NCBI GenBank assembly: GCA_009839485.1
Contig: VXPQ01000048.1
Coordinates: forward strand, 1-64,000
Length of the DNA stretch: 64,000 nucleotides
Direction: 5' to 3'
DNA from: Bacteroidetes bacterium SB0662_bin_6
GTDB lineage: Bacteria > Bacteroidota > Rhodothermia > Rhodothermales > VXPQ01
Positions within the stretch are counted from its first letter, which is position 1. Each line of letters opens with the position of its first letter. Below are positions 1 through 8,063 of this stretch, piece after piece. The notes under the pieces are model-generated. The model worked only from the letters and a program-made list of their open reading frames with translations. It ran no database searches and was not told the origin of the DNA. The translations under genes were made by a program, and so were the position numbers.

Positions 1-1
1 A

Positions 2-268
2 CCCGAAGAGGTCTCCCTCGGACAGAACTATCCGAACCCGTTCAATCCGGAGACGGCGATACGTTACGCATTGCCTAAAACGGGAGAGGTGCGCCTGACA
101 GTCTACGACCTGCTTGGGCACGAGGTAGCGATGCTGGTTGACGGGTTGCAGTCCGCAGGGTTTCATACGGTGCGCTTCGACGGAAGCGGTCTGCCAAGCG
201 GTCCGTACGTCTACCGCTTGCAGGCCGGGAACAGGATTTTTACCCGTACCATGATCCTCCTCAAGTAA
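2..268 (+). CDS. C-terminal end of a T9SS-secreted protein (5' truncated by window)
   Basis: Only the last 88 residues are inside the window; the reading frame is open to the left edge. They contain the complete T9SS type A sorting domain: the signature NYPNPFNPETAIRYALP, then a beta-sandwich pattern with LLGHEVAMLVDG, LPSGPYVYRL and the terminal TRTMILLK. In this family the domain directs export through the type IX secretion system and is removed or used for surface anchoring. The passenger domain is outside the window, so the protein's own function is unknown. The domain is very similar to the end of the subtilase gene at 23.6-25.3 kb, which supports the two sharing an export route. Confidence 0.9.
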   Translation, partial: PEEVSLGQNYPNPFNPETAIRYALPKTGEVRLTVYDLLGHEVAMLVDGLQSAGFHTVRFDGSGLPSGPYVYRLQAGNRIFTRTMILLK

Positions 269-298
269 ACCTGTCTTTATGGGAAGGATGTGCAGGTT
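268..298 (+). terminator. possible weak terminator hairpin
   Basis: AACCTG (268-273) and CAGGTT (293-298) form a perfect 6-bp inverted repeat just after the stop codon, followed by GTTTG. The loop is long (19 nt) and the T-tract is poor, so this is a weak candidate. Confidence 0.25.
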
Positions 299-587
299 GT
301 TTGGGGCGCGATGCTCCATTAGAGAGATTAGGGATAATTGTGAATAATTGGATTTCTCACATAAAAAACACTATCCCCTTTCCATCATCATGAAATCTAC
401 ACACTGCATTGTGTATCATTTTTCAGTGGTGTTCGATTTTATCAACCATACATGCCCGGAGCCGCAAGGAGCAAGCGAACTCGCACATTCTCATCCACTC
501 CTCTGCGTCCCACAGCCAAGCCGGGACGCACTCCGGGCGCCTTTTGAGAGGCCAGCACAATAATCAGCCGGGGTTATCCAACGGTGA

Positions 588-679
588 GGCCCGACATCGA
601 CAGGCTGGATGCCTCAGAAGAGGGTTTCTGTGAGGCCCGGTGTCGATCATAGCTCCTTGCTAATCCAGCCGCTCGGGCC
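588..679 (+). promoter_or_regulatory. candidate structured leader RNA upstream of the barrel gene
   Basis: The 422-base gap 269-690 has no convincing gene, but its last part folds tightly. GGCCCGA (588-594) pairs with TCGGGCC (673-679). GGCTGGAT (603-610) pairs with ATCCAGCC (663-670). A hairpin pairs GCCTCA (611-616) with TGAGGC (631-636) and extends by GAA/TTC across a 2-nt bulge. ATCGACA (596-602) is also a perfect 7-bp partner of TGTCGAT (641-647); this helix crosses the 603-610/663-670 helix, so it must be either an alternative fold or a pseudoknot. The element ends 11 nt before the ATG at 691. Mutually exclusive or pseudoknotted helices next to a start codon are typical of cis-acting regulatory RNAs. 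I recognise no known riboswitch class in it. Confidence 0.45.
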
Positions 680-690
680 ACGCTAAAACC

Positions 691-1674
691 ATGTCGGAGA
701 AGATACAGGAAACTGTACTGAATGCACTGGGCAGGCTGTCCGACTGCTCGATGGGCTGGGCAGCGCTCGCGCTGATGCTGTTCGTGCTTCCCGGCCGAGC
801 GTGGGCGCAGGACGGCTGGTACATAGAGATGCAGCTGGGAGTCGCGGCCGCCCCGGAAATGAACGTGAAGACCGGAGGGCTGGATGATTGGTCATCGTCC
901 GATGTGTCATCGGTCCGGTGTGACGTGACCCTGAACCCCGACCGCGTTCAGGTCGAGCCGGGAGTGTGCAGCGATGTCCCCTTACCCTGGGGGCCTCTGG
1001 AGGAGTCGTTCGATGGAGGTGCGGGTATCCTGGCCGGGATGGTCCTGGGGTATCGCTTGCGCAGCTTGAGCGTCGAAGGCGAGTACGTGTACCGCAGCAC
1101 CGCCCACGACGACACGGCGGTGCCCTATGGCCCCGCGACGAGCTACGATCCCGCCAGGGATGCGGCGTTCGACACGGTCCGGGATGCCCTTGACGACGTG
1201 ATGTCGCACAGCGCCTTTGCCAACCTGTACTACCACTTCCGCTCCGGCTCGAAGGTTGCCCCGTACCTTGGAGTGGGAGTTGGCTTTTCGGACGTATCGG
1301 TCGAGTACCGGACGCTATGGCACCGAACCCGGACCATCGAGAACATCAGTATCTTCGATCCGGCAGGCGAACGGGGAGAGGAAATGAACAGGAGGCTCCT
1401 GGGCACGAATACCATTGACCGGGCGAAACTATCGGACTTGCTGCTCGGCTATCAGGTCGTCGCCGGTCTGGATTATCGGATCGGCGCCCGGGTCACCCTT
1501 GGCTTCAAGCTTCGATGGGCGGGCTTCGGCCAATTCGATGACGAATCGGAGTATGACTCCCTGCGCGGCCATGCGTCCGTGGCCGGTAATCCGCCGGCGC
1601 CTGTTACGTACTATGTAAGGACGGAGGACATCGGGTTCCTGGCTTTCAGCCTCGGCATGAAGTCCCGCTTCTGA
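691..1674 (+). CDS. outer-membrane beta-barrel protein
   Basis: A 327-residue protein with an N-terminal hydrophobic stretch ending in GRAWA-QD, a plausible signal peptidase I site at about residue 39. The rest is rich in alternating amphipathic strands (for example LGYRLRSLSVEGEYVYRS, NLYYHFRSGSKVAPYLGVGV, GYQVVAGLDYRIGARVTLGF) and ends in a terminal phenylalanine (LGMKSRF), the usual recognition signal for barrel insertion by the Bam complex. It resembles small OmpA/OmpW-like or P44-type barrels, but the exact family is uncertain. A second in-frame ATG at 751 would give a tighter signal peptide (MGWAALALMLFVLPGRAWA) and cannot be excluded; neither start has a clear Shine-Dalgarno site. The structured region at 588-679 lies immediately upstream. 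Confidence 0.75.
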   Translation: MSEKIQETVLNALGRLSDCSMGWAALALMLFVLPGRAWAQDGWYIEMQLGVAAAPEMNVKTGGLDDWSSSDVSSVRCDVTLNPDRVQVEPGVCSDVPLPWGPLEESFDGGAGILAGMVLGYRLRSLSVEGEYVYRSTAHDDTAVPYGPATSYDPARDAAFDTVRDALDDVMSHSAFANLYYHFRSGSKVAPYLGVGVGFSDVSVEYRTLWHRTRTIENISIFDPAGERGEEMNRRLLGTNTIDRAKLSDLLLGYQVVAGLDYRIGARVTLGFKLRWAGFGQFDDESEYDSLRGHASVAGNPPAPVTYYVRTEDIGFLAFSLGMKSRF

Positions 1675-1695
1675 CCGGTAGACGGAGGCCGGTCA
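1672..1695 (+). terminator. hairpin at the 3' end of the barrel gene
   Basis: TGACCGG (1672-1678) and CCGGTCA (1689-1695) form a perfect 7-bp stem with a 10-nt loop. The stop codon lies in the 5' arm. There is no T-tract, so it may act as a transcript-end stabiliser rather than a classic terminator. The next gene, gltX, converges from the other strand. Confidence 0.35.
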
Positions 1696-1720
1696 TACGC
1701 TGAACCGTGGACCGATCACG

Positions 1721-3256
1721 TCAAGGCGAGTCGTTGCCCCCCTGCTCCAGCACCTCCACCGCCTTCCGCATCCTCCGCACACAGACTTCCCTCCCCAGCA
1801 CTTCCATCATCTCGAAAAGGCTCGGACCGCCGGAAACGCCGCTCACCGCAAGACGGACCGGATGAATGATGCGCCCCGCCCCGACGCCCCGCTCCCCGGC
1901 AAGCGCCCGCAGCATCTCCTCCGCCTGCTCCGCATCGAAAACGGAGGCGGCCTCCAGCCCGTCCGCATAGGCGCTCAAAAGCGCTGCCGAATCCTCCTTC
2001 CACCGCTTTTTGACAGCCCCTTCGTCATACGCGGTCGGATCTTCGAAGAAATACCCTCCCGTGTCCGCAAGGTCCTTCGCAAACGTGAGCCGGGGCTGCA
2101 TGAGCGCCGCGATCCGGCGCTGGCGCGCCTGGTCCTCGAATAAACCGGCCGTCGAATCGCTGCGAAGGTCCAGGAGATAGGGGTGCGCGCGCTCCAGCAA
2201 TTCATCGACGGAAAATCCCCGAATGTACTGCTGGTTGAACCAGTTGAGCTTGTTCACATCGAATTGCACGCCCCCGCCGTTGATCCGATCGGGCGAAAAC
2301 AGCTCCGCCATCTCATCGAGCGAAAAAATCTCCCTGTCATCACCGGGATTCCACCCCAGAAGCCCCAGGAAGTTGACGACCGCCTCCGGTTCGTACCCGC
2401 CCCACCAGCATTGCTCTACGGTTACCGGCAAGCCCTGCTTTTCGGCATGCCGCTTGGACAGTTTGCCCTTGCCGCCCGGGTTCATGATGAGCGGCATATG
2501 CGCCATTTCAGGCGGCTCCCAGCCGAAGGCCCGGTACAGCAGGATGTGCTTCGGCGTCGAGGAAAGCCATTCCTCCCCGCGAATCACGTGCGTAATCCGC
2601 ATCTCGTGATCGTCCACGACATTGGCAAGGTGATACGTCGGCATGCCGTCGGACTTGATCAGCACCTGGTCGTCGATGCCCCCGGTCGAAAAAGAAACCT
2701 TCCCCCGGATGAGGTCCTGGAACGTGATGCGCTCTCCGGGATCCACCTTCAGGCGCACGACATGCGCGTCCCCCCGCTCGAGGCGCCGGCGCACCTCTTC
2801 GCCGGAAAGCCCGAGCGAATTCGTCATCTCCCCTCTTGTGGCCGCATCGTACTGCGGCGAGGGGTTCTCTTCCGTGGCGAACCGCTTGCGCATGGCCTCG
2901 ATTTCTTCCGGCGTATCGAAGGCGTAATAGGCATGCCCCCCCTCGATCAGTCGTTGCGCATACAGGGCGTACATAACTTGTCGCTCCGACTGGCGGTAGG
3001 GGCCGAAGGCGCCCCCCTGTTCCGGCCCCTCGTCCGGCTGGATACCGGCCCATTCGAGACTCGACAGGATGTCCCGTTCGGCTTCCGGCACGAACCGCGC
3101 CCGGTCGGTATCCTCTATGCGCAGCACGAAGGTACCGCCGCGGCTGCATGCAAAGAAGTAATTGAAGAGCGCCGTGCGGAGCCCGCCAATGTGAAGAGAC
3201 CCCGTGGGGCTGGGTGCAAAACGGACCCGGACTTTCGACGTAGAAGGTGCAGTCAT
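1721..3256 (-). CDS. gltX: glutamyl-tRNA synthetase
   Basis: Charges tRNA-Glu with glutamate in the cytoplasm (class I aminoacyl-tRNA synthetase). The 511-residue protein begins MTAPSTSKVRVRFAPSPTG. It carries the HIGH-type signature as HIGG (residues 22-25) within APSPTGSLHIGG, and the second class I signature as KLSKR (265-269). The length is normal for the family. I chose the ATG at 3256 over the longer open frame to 3301 because the family N-terminus begins just before VRVRFAPSPTG. It is divergent from the chaperone gene at 3535; the 278 bases between carry both promoters, but I see no clear motif there. Confidence 0.96.
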   Translation of the reverse strand: MTAPSTSKVRVRFAPSPTGSLHIGGLRTALFNYFFACSRGGTFVLRIEDTDRARFVPEAERDILSSLEWAGIQPDEGPEQGGAFGPYRQSERQVMYALYAQRLIEGGHAYYAFDTPEEIEAMRKRFATEENPSPQYDAATRGEMTNSLGLSGEEVRRRLERGDAHVVRLKVDPGERITFQDLIRGKVSFSTGGIDDQVLIKSDGMPTYHLANVVDDHEMRITHVIRGEEWLSSTPKHILLYRAFGWEPPEMAHMPLIMNPGGKGKLSKRHAEKQGLPVTVEQCWWGGYEPEAVVNFLGLLGWNPGDDREIFSLDEMAELFSPDRINGGGVQFDVNKLNWFNQQYIRGFSVDELLERAHPYLLDLRSDSTAGLFEDQARQRRIAALMQPRLTFAKDLADTGGYFFEDPTAYDEGAVKKRWKEDSAALLSAYADGLEAASVFDAEQAEEMLRALAGERGVGAGRIIHPVRLAVSGVSGGPSLFEMMEVLGREVCVRRMRKAVEVLEQGGNDSP

Positions 3257-3534
3257 ATCAGAACGTGCAGGGCACATAGGGAGACCATGTGCGGCAAGCA
3301 ATAATTAGCGGAGAAGATCGTTTTCAACAGAATTTTGATCGGGTAAGAAAAGGAACCGTATCCGCCTGTGTGCGTCCACGTCGGTTCGAATCCGAACGGT
3401 CAGCGGAACGGAAAAAACGAACCGGGCCCGGTTGCGCAAGATACACGGATAAAACCCCCGAAAAAAACGCGACACAGCCCCTGCTCGTATACGAAAGAAA
3501 ACACAGGAAGATACGCACGCCACAGCGCCACAGC

Positions 3535-5607
3535 ATGTTTAGTCGATCAAAACCGATTTCCCGGGCCGTTTCGGCCGCATTATTCATTGGACTTTCTTTT
3601 GCCGCAGGATGCGGATTACTGTCCCGCACGGCGCCCGTTCCCGGCGCAGACAACCCTGAGGTCGTAGCCTCCTTTGACGGAGAATTGTTTACGCTCGAGG
3701 ATTTCGAGGCCAATTACGCCCCTCATTCAGGCAGCGACGCCGACCCCGCTGCCGATTCGCTGGCCTCCTACCGCGATTTTCTCGAGCGGTACGTCGATTT
3801 CCGCCTGAAAGTGGCTGCCGCCAGGGAAGCGGGCATGGATACGCGGGCGGACATCCTCGAAGAAATCCAGTCCTACCGGTTGCGGCTCGCCCGCCCCTTC
3901 CTGATGGAAAAGGAAATCATCGATCCGATCATCCGCACCCTGCACGAACGACGGCAGGAAATGATCGACGTAAGTCACATTCTACTTTCCATACAGGAAA
4001 ACGCCCCTGCGGAGGATACGCTCGCAGCATACCTCCGGATGCAGGCCCTGCGCGATTCGGTGCTTCAGGGAGTCGATTTTGGCGAGCTTGCGTTCCGCCA
4101 CTCGCAGGATCCCTCCGCGCAAGGCCCTCCGGACGCGCGGGGCGCCCGGGGCCGGCTCGGATTCTTCACGGGAGGAGACCTCGTCGAGCCTTTCGAATCG
4201 TTCACCTACGACACACCCGTCGGGGGGCTTTCCCCGGTGTTCCGGACCCGCTTCGGATACCACATGCTGATGGTGCACGAACGCAGACCCGCCGAACCGG
4301 GTATCCGGATTGCGCACATCATGATTCGCCATGCGGGGCCGCCCGGAGATTCCACGAATGCCCTTGTACGGGCGGAAGCGCTTAAAATACAACTCGACGA
4401 AGGGGCCGATTTCGCGGAGCTCGCAGTGGAGCATTCCGAAGACATGATGTCCGCCGGCCGCGGAGGAGACATCGGGTCCATCAACTATTCCACGCCGGTC
4501 CCCGAAACCTTCAAGGAAGCCGCTTACTCGCTTGCGGAACCCGGTGACATAACCGGCCCGGTAGAGACCTCTTTCGGGATCCACATTATTCAGTTGACGG
4601 AACGCGGGGAACTGCCTTCTTTCGAGGAAGCCTACGAGGATCTGAAAACCCTGGCGGGCCAGTTGCCGCGCACGGGCCTGGCCGAAGAAGCGCTTGCGCA
4701 AGACATTATCCAGACGAGACAGGGACATATCGACACCACACTCGTCCTGAATGCTTTCGCCGGCCTTCCCCCCGATTCGATTCTGATTCTGCCGAACGGC
4801 GGCCTCGACGAATCGGCCCTCGCCGATACGTTCTTCGTGCTCGGCGACTCGACCTGGACGCTCGGACATCTTGCCGAAACGGCGGGCAGCCTTGGCAACC
4901 GCTCCGGATCCGACACCGAGAGCACCGTGCGTGAACTCGTTTCGTCGTTCGTTACCGAGGCAACGCTGGATGCGGAAGCGGCCCGGCTCGAGGAACGCGA
5001 CGCCGAATTCGGCAGAATCATGCAGGAGTTTCGCGACGGGCTCGTGCTGTTTGCGCTGATGGAAGACTCGGTATGGACAGCCGCCGACCAGGATTCGGCC
5101 GCCCTGCGCGCCCACTACGCCATACAGCCGGAAGCATACCAATGGCCGGACCGCATCCGGGCCATCTCCCTGCAAAGCGCTTCGGATTCTCTTCTGCAGG
5201 ACGCCGCCGCGCGTTTCGACGCAGGCGCCTCGATAGCGGACATCCATGCCCTCTACGCCGCCGATACGCTGTATACGCTGCACGCGGATACGACACTGAT
5301 CGCCGATTCGTCCGGCTCCGTCTACGATCGCATACTGGACTTGAGCGAAGGCGAACGCACGGAAATTCTTGCCCTGCGGAGCCGGCGCATCATTCTTGTG
5401 CATGACGGAATAGAATCCGCCCGTCCGAAAACCTTCGAGGAAGCCCGAACCGAGATCGTAAGCGAGCACCAGAACGTACTGGAAGAACGCCTGCTTGCGC
5501 GCCTCAGGGAGCGCTACAATGCGCATACCTTCCCGGACAGGCTCGTGCGGGCTTTCAGAGAGGAATCGCCCCCCATGGAGCATTCCGACACGCCCACAGC
5601 CCCTTAG
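3535..5607 (+). CDS. PpiC/parvulin-type peptidyl-prolyl isomerase lipoprotein
   Basis: A predicted envelope chaperone of 690 residues. Residues 1-26 are a lipoprotein signal with lipobox SFAAGC (Cys26). Two consecutive parvulin domains follow: about 145-255 (starting VSHILLSI) and about 258-360 (starting IRIAHIMIRH), each with the family's GG-x-LG or GGDIG strand and a terminal GYHM or GIHII motif. The C-terminal 330 residues are SurA/PpiD-like helical substrate-binding sequence. Parvulin-type foldases assist outer-membrane and secreted proteins. The start at 3535 is preferred over an open frame from 3289, because only this start gives a lipoprotein signal. The stop codon lies inside an interspersed repeat (5604-5647). 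It is first in a run of three related chaperone genes. Confidence 0.88.
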   Translation: MFSRSKPISRAVSAALFIGLSFAAGCGLLSRTAPVPGADNPEVVASFDGELFTLEDFEANYAPHSGSDADPAADSLASYRDFLERYVDFRLKVAAAREAGMDTRADILEEIQSYRLRLARPFLMEKEIIDPIIRTLHERRQEMIDVSHILLSIQENAPAEDTLAAYLRMQALRDSVLQGVDFGELAFRHSQDPSAQGPPDARGARGRLGFFTGGDLVEPFESFTYDTPVGGLSPVFRTRFGYHMLMVHERRPAEPGIRIAHIMIRHAGPPGDSTNALVRAEALKIQLDEGADFAELAVEHSEDMMSAGRGGDIGSINYSTPVPETFKEAAYSLAEPGDITGPVETSFGIHIIQLTERGELPSFEEAYEDLKTLAGQLPRTGLAEEALAQDIIQTRQGHIDTTLVLNAFAGLPPDSILILPNGGLDESALADTFFVLGDSTWTLGHLAETAGSLGNRSGSDTESTVRELVSSFVTEATLDAEAARLEERDAEFGRIMQEFRDGLVLFALMEDSVWTAADQDSAALRAHYAIQPEAYQWPDRIRAISLQSASDSLLQDAAARFDAGASIADIHALYAADTLYTLHADTTLIADSSGSVYDRILDLSEGERTEILALRSRRIILVHDGIESARPKTFEEARTEIVSEHQNVLEERLLARLRERYNAHTFPDRLVRAFREESPPMEHSDTPTAP

Positions 5608-5647
5608 GGCCTGTTAACACTATGCAGCGGCGCGCTGCGGGGCCTAA
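5604..5647 (+). repeat. interspersed hairpin repeat, copy A
   Basis: This 44-nt sequence starts TTAGGGCCTGTTAACACTAT and matches copy B (47331-47372, minus strand) at 36 of its first 38 positions. It has an outer stem (TTAGG/CCTAA plus CC/GG) and an inner stem (GCAGC/GCTGC). It overlaps the end of the preceding gene and provides its TAG stop (5605-5607). The in-frame ATG at 5622 also lies inside the repeat, which argues against that codon being the true start of the next gene. Confidence 0.7.
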
Positions 5648-5651
5648 AAGC

Positions 5652-6548
5652 ATGGGAAATCTTTCCCCTTACAAACGCTGGCTGTTTCTCGCCGGGCTAT
5701 GTGCAGGAGCGGCGGCGCCGTTTCTTTACGGCTGTGTGGAAAAAACGGAGCCGCGGGAATACGTGGCTCGCGTCGAGGACCGGTATCTTTTCGAGGAAGA
5801 TATCGAACGCACCATGGGAAGCATCGCCATGATCGGGGACCCCTCGGAAATGCGGATGCAGATCATCGACCAGTGGCTCGCCACGGAAGTGCTGTACCGG
5901 GAAGCGCTCCGGCGGGGACTTGCGGAAAACGCCGAAGTACAGCGCCGCCTGGACGAAAGCGAGCGATCCGTGCTGGTGAACTCGTTTATCGAATCCTTCT
6001 ATCAGGAAAATTCCCCGGCTCCCTCCGCGGAAGAAACCCTGACATACTTCGAGCAGCACAAGGAACAGCTCCGGTTGCGCGAACCCTTCGTGCGGGTCCG
6101 GCATCTTCGCGCCGGGACGTTCGAGGAGGCAAGAGAAGCCCAACTCGCGCTCCGGAACGCCCCTGTAGCGGAACGGGATTCGGTATGGACCCTCTGGGCC
6201 GACACGCTCGGAACCGGCCCGTCCGCGTCGGACACGCTGTTTGCCCCTCCCGTTTCCGCGCACGATCACTACCCCGAAAGCCGCCTTTTCGGGAACCGGC
6301 CGCAGCTGCGGCAAACGCTGGCGAACCTGAGCAATGAACAAACCGCGGCCGTCATCGAAAGCGATTCCGCATACCATGTCCTCCAGTTGGCGGAGCGCAT
6401 ACCGGCGGGAAGCATCCCCGAACAGGAGTGGATCCAGCCCGAACTCGAGCGCCAGCTCATCCTGCAGAACCGGAAACAGTTGTATGCGCGTCTGGTTCAA
6501 CGTTTAAGAAATGAGGCCCTTGCACGCGAAGAGCTCGATAGTCCATAA
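5652..6548 (+). CDS. second PpiC-type lipoprotein chaperone
   Basis: A 298-residue protein, beginning MGNLSPYKRW, with a lipoprotein signal ending in FLYGC (Cys28). After the anchor it has a SurA_N-like helical region (YVARVEDRYLFEEDIERT, then IIDQWLATEVLYREAL) and a degenerate parvulin-like region (FVRVRHLRAGTFEEAREA... AYHVLQLAERIP). The GG-x-LG core of active isomerases is not evident, so it may be chaperone-only. An upstream ATG at 5622 lies within the repeat element and was rejected. It sits 44 bases after the larger PpiC lipoprotein and 67 before the SurA homologue, consistent with one operon. Confidence 0.78.
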   Translation: MGNLSPYKRWLFLAGLCAGAAAPFLYGCVEKTEPREYVARVEDRYLFEEDIERTMGSIAMIGDPSEMRMQIIDQWLATEVLYREALRRGLAENAEVQRRLDESERSVLVNSFIESFYQENSPAPSAEETLTYFEQHKEQLRLREPFVRVRHLRAGTFEEAREAQLALRNAPVAERDSVWTLWADTLGTGPSASDTLFAPPVSAHDHYPESRLFGNRPQLRQTLANLSNEQTAAVIESDSAYHVLQLAERIPAGSIPEQEWIQPELERQLILQNRKQLYARLVQRLRNEALAREELDSP

Positions 6549-6615
6549 TATCTCGCGATAATATTTCGTGCGGCGTGGCGTTTCTTCGTTGTTCCAATTC
6601 CTGCCTGGCGCATTC

Positions 6616-8007
6616 ATGTCCTTGCACCCGATGAAACCCGCCGCGTGCGCATGCACGGCCTTTCTTCTTGTATGCGTTCTTTTATGCGCGGCGCTGACTC
6701 CCTTCGCGGTTTCGCCGGCCCATGCGCAGGAAGGCGATGTGATCGACGAGATCGTCGCCGTGGTCAGTGACCAGATTGTGCTCAAATCCGAGGTAGACGC
6801 CATAGTGGCCAACTATCTCCAGCAGCAGCGCGTCCCCTACTCCGAAGCCCTCTGGATGGATGCCCTGAATGAACTGATCGGACAGGAGATCCTGAAGGTG
6901 GCCGCCCGCCGCGACACCAACATCACCGTACAGGAAGAGCAGGTCGATCAGGCGCTCAATCAGCGTATCGAGCTCATGGCGTCCCAGGTGGGCGGCGAGC
7001 AGATGCTGGAAGAATTGTACGGGCGGAGCATTGTGCGTATCCGGGCGGACCTGCGGGACGAATTGCGCGACCAGTTACTGGCGGATCAGCTTCGTCAGTC
7101 CAAAATCCAGAACGTGCGCATTACGCCCACGGAGGCGGAGGAATGGTTCGATCAGTTTCCCGCCGATTCCCTGCCGGTCATCCCCCATGTGGTGCGGCTG
7201 AACCATATCGTGCGCTTTCCCGAACTGACGGAAGAAGCCCGTGAGGAGGCCCGGGAGATCATCACCGCGATTCGCGATTCCATCGTAACGGGCGGCGGAT
7301 CGTTCGAAGAAATGGCGCAGCAGTTTTCGGAAGACCCCGGCTCGGCAAGCCTGGGGGGACGCATAGAAGACACGAGCCTGGGCGATCTCGTGCCGGAGTT
7401 CGGCGCGGTCGCCTCCCGGATTCCGGTTGGAGACGTTTCGCAGGTCTTCGAATCCCCGTTCGGATACCACATTGTGCGCGTGAACGACCGGCGGGGGGAA
7501 ATCGTCGATTTCAATCACATCCTGATCCGCATCGACGACAGCGAAATCGATCCCTCGGAAACCATCGCGTTTCTTACGGCCGTGCGCGATTCGGCGCTTC
7601 AACTCGACGTGCCCTTCGAGCGCCTCGCCAAACTGCATTCGCAGGAAGAATCGTCGGCGCAGCTGGGAGGGCGCGTGGTGGACCCGCGCAGCGGGGAACG
7701 CGACCTCGTCCGGGAAAACCTCGGGCCGCTCTGGCTGGCGACGCTGGACACGCTGGAAATCGGAGAAATCAGCCGGCCCACGCCCGTACAACTGGAAAAT
7801 CCCCGGCAGGCCTACCATATTGTACAACTTGTTCTCTCTCAGGAGGAACATATCGTCAGCCTGGAAACGGACTACGATCGCATCGAACAGTTTGCGCTGC
7901 AGGAAAAACGCGCGCTATGGATGCAGGACTACATCGAAACCCTGCGTGAGGAGATCTATGTAGACCTGCGCGGCAAAGCGAGATCGGTCGGGATGGTCGA
8001 GCTTTAG
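6616..8007 (+). CDS. surA: SurA-type periplasmic chaperone / peptidyl-prolyl isomerase
   Basis: A 463-residue protein with a cleavable signal ending SPAHA-QEG. The SurA N-domain follows directly (IDEIVAVVSDQIVLKSEVD, the hallmark opening of SurA). The first parvulin domain (about LNHIVRF to YHIVRVNDR) has SLGGRIEDTSLGDLVPEF. A second, more divergent parvulin domain (FNHILIRIDD to AYHIVQLV) follows. SurA escorts unfolded outer-membrane proteins to the Bam complex. Starts at 6568 (GTG), 6616 and 6631 are all possible; 6616 and 6631 give plausible signal peptides and no Shine-Dalgarno site decides between them. It is third in the chaperone run, upstream of outer-membrane electron-transfer genes. 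Confidence 0.88.
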   Translation: MSLHPMKPAACACTAFLLVCVLLCAALTPFAVSPAHAQEGDVIDEIVAVVSDQIVLKSEVDAIVANYLQQQRVPYSEALWMDALNELIGQEILKVAARRDTNITVQEEQVDQALNQRIELMASQVGGEQMLEELYGRSIVRIRADLRDELRDQLLADQLRQSKIQNVRITPTEAEEWFDQFPADSLPVIPHVVRLNHIVRFPELTEEAREEAREIITAIRDSIVTGGGSFEEMAQQFSEDPGSASLGGRIEDTSLGDLVPEFGAVASRIPVGDVSQVFESPFGYHIVRVNDRRGEIVDFNHILIRIDDSEIDPSETIAFLTAVRDSALQLDVPFERLAKLHSQEESSAQLGGRVVDPRSGERDLVRENLGPLWLATLDTLEIGEISRPTPVQLENPRQAYHIVQLVLSQEEHIVSLETDYDRIEQFALQEKRALWMQDYIETLREEIYVDLRGKARSVGMVEL

Positions 8008-8063
8008 CGCTGCCGCCGGAAGGGCGATTTTCCGTATTATTTACCCGATCCTGACCTTTTTTT

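Noticed and set aside
348-633. Two short overlapping ORFs in the first intergenic region
   Set aside because: They have no start signals, no domain and unusual composition; the region is better explained by the structured leader.
2183-3304. A 373-codon plus-strand frame opposite gltX
   Set aside because: It mirrors gltX codons, has no domain or start signals, and gltX is unambiguous.
3380-3405. A T-loop-like GGTTCGAATCC sequence that might mark a tRNA
   Set aside because: The T stem has only four pairs and no acceptor, D or anticodon arm can be built around it.
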